NCBI GenBank assembly: GCA_020633295.1 | Contig: JACKDW010000029.1 | Span: 5,448-69,447, forward strand | Length of the DNA stretch: 64,000 bases | From: Myxococcales bacterium | GTDB lineage: Bacteria > Myxococcota_A > Polyangia > Nannocystales > Nannocystaceae | Reading direction: 5' to 3' | Part shown: one piece after another, positions 57,703-64,000 of the stretch | How the letters are laid out: every line of letters starts with the position of its first letter | How positions within the stretch are numbered: position 1 is the stretch's first letter | Notes under the pieces: generated by a model | Seen by the model: the letters and a program-made list of their open reading frames with translations, nothing else | What the model was told of the DNA's origin: nothing | The model's database searches: none | Made by a program: the position numbers and the translations under genes

Positions 57703-57731
57703 TTTGTACGCAAGCCGCCCTGGGCTGGCAA
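57703..57731 (-). promoter_or_regulatory. sigma-70-like promoter of the retron operon
   Basis: On the minus strand TTGCCA (57731-57726), a spacer of exactly 17 bases, then TACAAA (57708-57703). The GTG start of the WGR/HEAT gene is 9 bases further on, so the 5' leader would be nearly absent. Confidence 0.7.
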
Positions 57732-57953
57732 GCGTGAGATCTGCGGAGCGCGTGCGGAGGTCCGCGAGCGCGCCGGGGCGCGATCGCGTCACAGATCCTC
57801 GTCACAGGTCCTCAGCGGCGGCGCGACGATCGTTCCGCACGCGCCGCACGAACACGCGCGACGGCGCGTCCGCGCTCTCGAAGCTGGCTCTTCGACCACC
57901 TGCGAACTGGGGCGACGAGCGACGCCTCGCCGCGCGCGAACGACGAATGAAGA

Positions 57954-57979
57954 CCGCCGCCCCGTCTCCGGAGCGGCGG
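57954..57979 (-). terminator. hairpin after the TonB-receptor gene
   Basis: CCGCCGC / GCGGCGG outer stem with an inner CCG-TCTC-CGG, 28 bases past the stop on the minus strand, followed by GTCTTCATTC. Moderate intrinsic terminator. Confidence 0.5.
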
Positions 57980-58007
57980 ACTGGTGGTCGTCGCGTTGGG
58001 GCGACGG

Positions 58008-61000
58008 CTAGAACCGGAGGCGCAGCTCGAAGCGAGCGGCGAGCGGGTTCTGGAACAGGATCTCGGTGCCGAAGTTGCCCTGCGGCGCGAGGATGGTGCG
58101 CTGGTAGAAGGTCGTCGGCGCGCCCGGGCTCTGGATCTTGGTGTGCTTGAGGTCGTCGAGGTCACCGCCGGCGACGGGGCGCGCGGACTGGTACGAGTAG
58201 ATCTCGTCGACGCGGAACGGCGCGCGGGAGTTGGTGACGTTCTCGAGGCGGGCGTTGAACTCCAGCTCGAGCTCACCCGGCAGCGGGTAGGCGTAGCCGG
58301 CCGAGAGGTTCCACTGCAGCTGCCCGGGCATCGTGCCGCCGGCGCCGCGCGGGAGCACCCAGATCAGGAACAGGCCCGAGTAGCGGTTGTTGTCCGCGCG
58401 GAGGCTGACCGGCGTACCCGAGATGTAGCGCAGCGAGGTGCCGAGGGTGAGGCGCCCGGCCTCCTTGAGGTCGAACTGGTAGAAGCCGTCGAGCTTGACC
58501 GCGTGCGGGCGGTTGTCGAACAGCGGACCGTAGGAGTTACGGACCAGCTCGGGGATGTCGTACTGCGTGCTCGCGCCGAGGTTGACCGCGCCGGTGTTGC
58601 GGTCGACGGAGCCGTCGTAGTTGCCGATCAGGCGGCTGTAGGTGTAGCTCGCGTTCAGGATCCAGTTCTTGGCGAAGCGCTTGCGGACCTTGAAGGTCCA
58701 CGCGTCGTAGTTACGAACCGGCTTGTTGAACAGCGTGTTGATCTTGTCGTAGGCGTCGACGAGGAAGTTGCAGCGGTTGATCTCGCGGGCGAGCACGTCG
58801 CGCTGCTCGTCGTCGGGGTTGAGCCCGTCGAACTGCCCCTGGAGGTCATCACAGCGCATCTGCTCGGCCATGATGTCCGAGTCGGTCACGGCCTCGCCGG
58901 GGTTGGCGATGATGAAGTTGAGGCCGCCGTTGGTCGACACGTCCTCGACCGCGCGCCCGAGGCTGTTGTGCAGCCACTGCACGCCGAGCACGAGGTCCTC
59001 GATGACCTCCTGATCGTAGCCGATCTGGAACTGCTCGTTGTACTGACCGCGGAGCTTGGGCACGACCGAGCCGACGGTCAGGCCGGTGGTCGACGAGTTG
59101 AAGTCGGTGCAGTACTCGGTCGGCTGCGAGTCGACCGTCATCGGGAAGTCGTTCCCGTTGATGTTGACCGAGCCGTTACAGTCGTTGGACCGGTAGCTGC
59201 GGCGAACGTTGACGAGACCGCCGAACACGCGGCTGTTGAGCTGCAGCGGCAGCGACCGGTAGAACCAGCCGTAGCTGGCGTAGAGGCGGCTCTTGCCTTC
59301 CTCCGTCCAGTCGTAGGTGATGCCGACGCGCGGCGCCACGTTGTCCCAGATGAAGAGCGCGCGGTTGCCGTTGATGTCGCGCATGTCCTGAAGCTCCCAG
59401 CGGACGCCGCCGCTGAGGTACAGGCCCGGCAGGAGCTGCATCTTGTCCTGCAGGTAGACGGCGTAGTTCTGGGTCGTCAGGCGGGCGTCGTAGGACTGCA
59501 CGCGGACGCCGGCGCCGATCGGCGTGGCGATGGCGCGGAGGTCATCCTCCTCGCGGCGGACACGACCGTAGCCGAGGGTGCTGCGCTGGTTCGGGTTGTC
59601 GGTGCTGACGAGGACGACGCGGTTGTTGTTGACGCGGTTGGCGAAGTCGATGTCGTAGCCCGAGTTCGGGTCGTAACAGAACTCGCCGCCGGCGCCGTTC
59701 TCCTGGGCCGTCGCGCAGTTGTTGTAGAAGTCGTCGGCGTTGGAGCCCGAGTAGGTCGACGACGAGTCACGCTCGAGGTGCTCGATCAGCGTGCCGTACT
59801 TGAGCTGGTGGTTGGTGCGCGCGATATTGAAGAAGTGGGTCAGGTTGAGTCGACCCTCGACGCGCCGGTTGACCTCGCGGTTGTACTGACCGAGACCGCC
59901 CGACAGCCAGAACCGCGTCGGACACGCGAGACCCGGCAAATCGGCGTTATTACAGCGGTCCTGAACGTTCGGCACCAGGTTGACGGCGCCGTCGCGGTCG
60001 AGGAACTCGTACAGGTTGCGGCCCTGGTTGTCGCTCTCCTGGGTGAGCGTGACGTTCTTGTGATTCGGGTTGTCGAGCTTCCAGGCCTCCTCGAAGGTCG
60101 CCTGGAAGTACGAGATACCGGCGTCGATCTCGAGCTTGTCCTCGGCGACGCGGCCCTCGTACGAGAGGCCGACCTGGGTGCCGTTTCCGAAGCCCCAGCC
60201 GAAGTGGTCGTTGACGATACCGGTCGCGACACGCGAGGCGCCGCTGAGCGAGCTGGTCGGGTTCGAACCGAAGGTGTTCGGGGTCGAGGACGCTGGCAGA
60301 CGATAGGTGGTGCGATCGAAGGTCGGACCGCCGCCGCCGGAGAGGATCAGGCGGTGCTTGGGCGTGATCACCCAGTCAACGCGGCCGACCCAGCCGACGT
60401 TGATCTGGCCGGTCTGGAACTTCTGCTCGGCGAACTTCTCGGTCTGGATGTAGTTGCCGCCCTCGGCGCAGTCGAAGTCGCCGTTCTTGTACGGGCAGTC
60501 CGCGTAGCCGCCAGAGCGGTCCTTGTCGACGCGGTGGTAGAACGACTGGATCAGCGAGTTGATGTTGCCCTGGGGCGCGACGCCGACCGCGAAGAACAGC
60601 TTGTCCTTGATGATCGGGCCGGAGACCGTGAGCACCGCCTGGATCACGTGGTCAGTGACGACCGAGGCGCGGATCGCCTCGTCGGTCGCGGAGATCAGGC
60701 GCGGGCTGGCGAGGCGCGGCGAGTAGCTGACGACCGCCTGACCACGGACCTTGTTCGAACCGCTGATGCGGCGGGCCTGGACGACGCCACCGGAGGCGCC
60801 GCCGTACTCGGCGTCGTAGCCGGCCTCGAGGACCTCGACGGTGTCGATGAACTCCTGGACGATGGTCGCGCCGACGTTGCCGAAGGACGGGTTGTTGACG
60901 TTGGCGCCGTCGACCGCGTACTTGCTCTCGTCGCTCGCCGTGCCGCCGAGGCGAATACCGCCCGAGTCGCGCGACGCGGTGGGCGACATGTCGACGACCG

Positions 61001-61484
61001 CGGTGAAGTCACGGGACGTGCCACCGACCGGGATGTCCTTGACCTTGGACATGTCGATGCGCTCGACCGCGGCCGTGTCCGAGCGCATCTTGCTCTCGAC
61101 CTGGATCGTGCGCGTGAACTCGTTCTGGGGGTCGATGTTGAAGGCGACGCGATACTTGGCGCCGCGCGGCAGATCGACGATCTTCGAAACGTTCGCCTGA
61201 CCGGTCAGCACCTGGACGGTGTAGGCGCCGGGCGGAAGATCTTTAAAGCTGTACAGACCCTCGGCGTTGGTCCGGGTCTCCCGCGTTCCCTGCAGACACG
61301 CGCACTGGAGAATGACGATCGCGTCGGCGATCCCCCCGCCGGACTTTTCGTTGGTGATCTTGCCGTTAATGACGCCATCGGAGGCGGCCTCCGCCGTGAC
61401 GGGCACGGTCATCACCGCCGCCGCGGTTCCGAACATGAGGGGCAAGGACAGCGAGTACGTGAGCAGAGAGCGGGTGGGCTTCAC
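58008..61484 (-). CDS. TonB-dependent outer-membrane receptor with carboxypeptidase-regulatory-like domain
   Basis: 1158 residues from GTG 61484 (GGAG upstream). Signal peptide LLTYSLSLPLMFGTAAAVMT, then a carboxypeptidase-regulatory-like (CarboxypepD_reg) beta domain at about residues 35-115 (GKITNEKSGGGIADAIVILQ, YSFKDLPPGAYTVQV). The plug follows (GGIRLGGTASDESKYAVDGANVNNP). The rest is a 22-stranded-type barrel with alternating strands rich in Tyr, Asn and Asp, ending in Phe (ARFELRLRF), the outer-membrane insertion signal. This is the Oar-like class that occurs in myxobacteria. It imports or secretes an unknown substrate. No iron-uptake genes adjoin it. Confidence 0.9.
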   Translation of the reverse strand: MKPTRSLLTYSLSLPLMFGTAAAVMTVPVTAEAASDGVINGKITNEKSGGGIADAIVILQCACLQGTRETRTNAEGLYSFKDLPPGAYTVQVLTGQANVSKIVDLPRGAKYRVAFNIDPQNEFTRTIQVESKMRSDTAAVERIDMSKVKDIPVGGTSRDFTAVVDMSPTASRDSGGIRLGGTASDESKYAVDGANVNNPSFGNVGATIVQEFIDTVEVLEAGYDAEYGGASGGVVQARRISGSNKVRGQAVVSYSPRLASPRLISATDEAIRASVVTDHVIQAVLTVSGPIIKDKLFFAVGVAPQGNINSLIQSFYHRVDKDRSGGYADCPYKNGDFDCAEGGNYIQTEKFAEQKFQTGQINVGWVGRVDWVITPKHRLILSGGGGPTFDRTTYRLPASSTPNTFGSNPTSSLSGASRVATGIVNDHFGWGFGNGTQVGLSYEGRVAEDKLEIDAGISYFQATFEEAWKLDNPNHKNVTLTQESDNQGRNLYEFLDRDGAVNLVPNVQDRCNNADLPGLACPTRFWLSGGLGQYNREVNRRVEGRLNLTHFFNIARTNHQLKYGTLIEHLERDSSSTYSGSNADDFYNNCATAQENGAGGEFCYDPNSGYDIDFANRVNNNRVVLVSTDNPNQRSTLGYGRVRREEDDLRAIATPIGAGVRVQSYDARLTTQNYAVYLQDKMQLLPGLYLSGGVRWELQDMRDINGNRALFIWDNVAPRVGITYDWTEEGKSRLYASYGWFYRSLPLQLNSRVFGGLVNVRRSYRSNDCNGSVNINGNDFPMTVDSQPTEYCTDFNSSTTGLTVGSVVPKLRGQYNEQFQIGYDQEVIEDLVLGVQWLHNSLGRAVEDVSTNGGLNFIIANPGEAVTDSDIMAEQMRCDDLQGQFDGLNPDDEQRDVLAREINRCNFLVDAYDKINTLFNKPVRNYDAWTFKVRKRFAKNWILNASYTYSRLIGNYDGSVDRNTGAVNLGASTQYDIPELVRNSYGPLFDNRPHAVKLDGFYQFDLKEAGRLTLGTSLRYISGTPVSLRADNNRYSGLFLIWVLPRGAGGTMPGQLQWNLSAGYAYPLPGELELEFNARLENVTNSRAPFRVDEIYSYQSARPVAGGDLDDLKHTKIQSPGAPTTFYQRTILAPQGNFGTEILFQNPLAARFELRLRF

Positions 61485-61834
61485 AGGAGGGAACTCCTTG
61501 CAAACACCTTGGGACCGGTGGACTGGCCCGGAAGCGAACGCGAGAATTGAGCGGAATCGTGAGCCGGTGTCACGGGGATATAACACAATGCCCGACGCTC
61601 GTGCGCGGATAGGCCCGGGTTTTTCGCATCTTCACGCGACCTGGACTCGGCGTGTCAGAAGTCGCCACGCCACGGCAAATCGATCTGGTTCACCATCCTC
61701 GAGACGCGCCGCTGAGACCTGCTCGCGGGGAGAAAAACAGCACAATTGCTTGACCGCGGGCCCTCAAGATGGTCGGCGCTGACGCGTCACACCGCGAGCA
61801 CCACGTGACGACGTCGAGGTCGCGCCCGGCGATG
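61485..61834. other. intergenic region upstream of the TonB receptor
   Basis: 350 bases between two minus-strand genes. It should contain the receptor's promoter; a TTATAT hexamer on the minus strand at 61583-61578 is the best -10 candidate, without a good -35. The part at 61600-61760 is comparatively AT-rich. No gene or repeat found. Confidence 0.5.
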
Positions 61835-62665
61835 TCAGAGATCGACGACCTCGACCTCGTCCTCGGAGATCGCCGCGCCGAGGAACACCGCGCCCGCGCG
61901 AGCGAAGCGTGTCGGGGCGTCCGTCGCCATCAATGACAGCGCAGCCGCGTTCGCACGTGGGGCCGACATCCCCCTGCTGCGCAGGCGATCAGCGACGACG
62001 CGCGCGGTCGTCACGGCGGAGTCGACCAGCTCGACCGCGGGACCGACGACGCGCGCGATCGCGTCGCGCAGCACCGGGAAGTGCGTGCACCCGAGCACCA
62101 CGCAGTCGAGCGCGGGGTCCTCGAGCAGCTCGGGCTCGAGGTAGCGGCGCGCGACGGCCTCGACGATCGGGCCGTCGACCCAGCCCTCCTCGGCGAGCGC
62201 GACGAACAGCGAGCACGGCGCGGAGTGAACCACCGCGCCGGGGCGCCGCGCCTCGATCGCGCGCCGGTAGGCGCCGCTGCGCACGGTCCCCTCGGTCGCG
62301 ACGACGAGCATGTGCCCGCTTCGCGAGCGCGCGCACGCGGCCTCGGCCCCGGGCTCGACGACGCCGATCACGGGCAGCGGCGCGAACACTCGCTCGAGGT
62401 GCGGGAGCGCCTCGGCCGTGGCCGTGTTGCACGCGATCACGAGCATCTTCACGCCGCGCTCGACGAGCACCCGCGCCGAGCGCTCGGCGTAGCGCGTCAC
62501 GACCCGCGGGCTCTTGGTGCCGTAGGGCAGGCGCGCGGTGTCGCCGAGGTAGATGAGCGACTCCCGAGGGAGGCGCTCCCGGATCGCGCGCAGGACCGTG
62601 AGCCCCCCGACCCCGGAGTCGAACACCCCGATGGGCGCGCTGTCGCCGTCATCCGTGTCGGCCAT
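61835..62665 (-). CDS. murI: glutamate racemase
   Basis: 276 residues from ATG 62665. IGVFDSGVGGLTVLRAI is the N-terminal signature with the conserved Asp-Ser pair; LVIACNTATAEAL carries the first catalytic Cys; VVLGCTHFPVL carries the second. It converts L-glutamate to D-glutamate for peptidoglycan, in the cytosol. Complete and normal in length. It follows the acyl-CoA dehydrogenase gene by 25 bases and may be co-transcribed with it. Confidence 0.95.
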   Translation of the reverse strand: MADTDDGDSAPIGVFDSGVGGLTVLRAIRERLPRESLIYLGDTARLPYGTKSPRVVTRYAERSARVLVERGVKMLVIACNTATAEALPHLERVFAPLPVIGVVEPGAEAACARSRSGHMLVVATEGTVRSGAYRRAIEARRPGAVVHSAPCSLFVALAEEGWVDGPIVEAVARRYLEPELLEDPALDCVVLGCTHFPVLRDAIARVVGPAVELVDSAVTTARVVADRLRSRGMSAPRANAAALSLMATDAPTRFARAGAVFLGAAISEDEVEVVDL

Positions 62666-62690
62666 CGCTGCGTCCCTGCAGACGCGCCGC

Positions 62691-63836
<1,146 letters not shown>

Positions 63837-64000
63837 GGTTCTTCGTCTCGGGTTACGTGTCGGTCCTTGGGTTGACGCCTCGCGCAATCGCGCCGCGGCT
63901 CGGAGGCGCTCCTACATAGCATCCCAGCTGACCGCCGGGGCAGATGCACGATCGCGCGCGAGAGGTGATATTCCGCGCGTCACGCGGGCGGCGGCGCGTC

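Larger units (their letters stand above)
57694..58007. other. intergenic region upstream of the retron operon
   Basis: 314 bases. It holds the retron promoter (57703-57731) and a hairpin CCGCCGC-N12-GCGGCGG at 57954-57979 that probably ends transcription from the TonB receptor gene. The middle shows no feature. Confidence 0.6.

Noticed and set aside
54733..61550. Very long plus-strand open frames (about 1090 and 1190 codons) opposite the WGR/HEAT and TonB genes
   Set aside because: Same GC-driven antisense artefact; the minus-strand proteins have recognisable domains and signals.

Overview
The window is chromosomal DNA of very high GC content from a myxobacterium, most likely the Nannocystaceae (Nannocystis/Plesiocystis-like Myxococcota). 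The case rests on many Ser/Thr-rich lipoproteins, DUF1592/DUF1552 planctomycete-type cytochrome genes, a Ser/Thr kinase with TPR tail, zinc-ribbon membrane proteins in tandem, and a myxobacterial-style retron. This is inference from gene content; there is no rRNA gene in the window. No tRNA, CRISPR array or transposase gene was recognised.

Layout. 1-4.6 kb: end of a TPR protein, a V4R-STAS signalling protein and a lipoprotein with a Gly-Asp repeat. 4.6-9.5 kb: two radical SAM enzymes around a small peptide gene with 19 Ser-His-Gly repeats (read also as His-Gly-Ser), plus an ornithine aminotransferase and a small membrane protein. 9.6-15.7 kb: four paralogous zinc-ribbon/TM proteins with an AYGGP motif, an amine oxidase and a Na+/Ca2+ exchanger. 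15.7-22.8 kb: a form II CO dehydrogenase-like cluster (coxS-L-M-D-E, with divergent coxG). 23-34 kb: a protein kinase, the DUF1592/DUF1552 pair, an arylsulfotransferase-like lipoprotein and a phosphodiesterase. 34-50.5 kb: lipoproteins, quinone oxidoreductase, MFS exporter, SNase, K+ channel, a Fis-type regulator, GDSL hydrolase, SDR, acyl-CoA ligase and FAD oxidoreductase. 58-63.8 kb: TonB receptor, glutamate racemase and acyl-CoA dehydrogenase.

The most exciting locus is 50.8-57.7 kb on the minus strand: a probable multi-gene retron. A consensus-like promoter is followed by a WGR/zinc-ribbon/HEAT-repeat protein, an overlapping SWIM zinc-finger protein, a folded non-coding stretch that matches an msr-msd (19-nt a1/a2 repeats, msr hairpin, long branched msd hairpin), and a retron reverse transcriptase with NAVPH, YADD and VTG motifs. 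A truncated, frameshifted alpha/beta-hydrolase remnant abuts its 3' end.

Two cross-window signals stand out. A palindrome ATGTCT-N4-AGACAT occurs three times perfectly and once with one mismatch, always between genes. At least ten genes carry a TANNNT hexamer 6-7 bases before the start codon, which points to frequent leaderless transcription.
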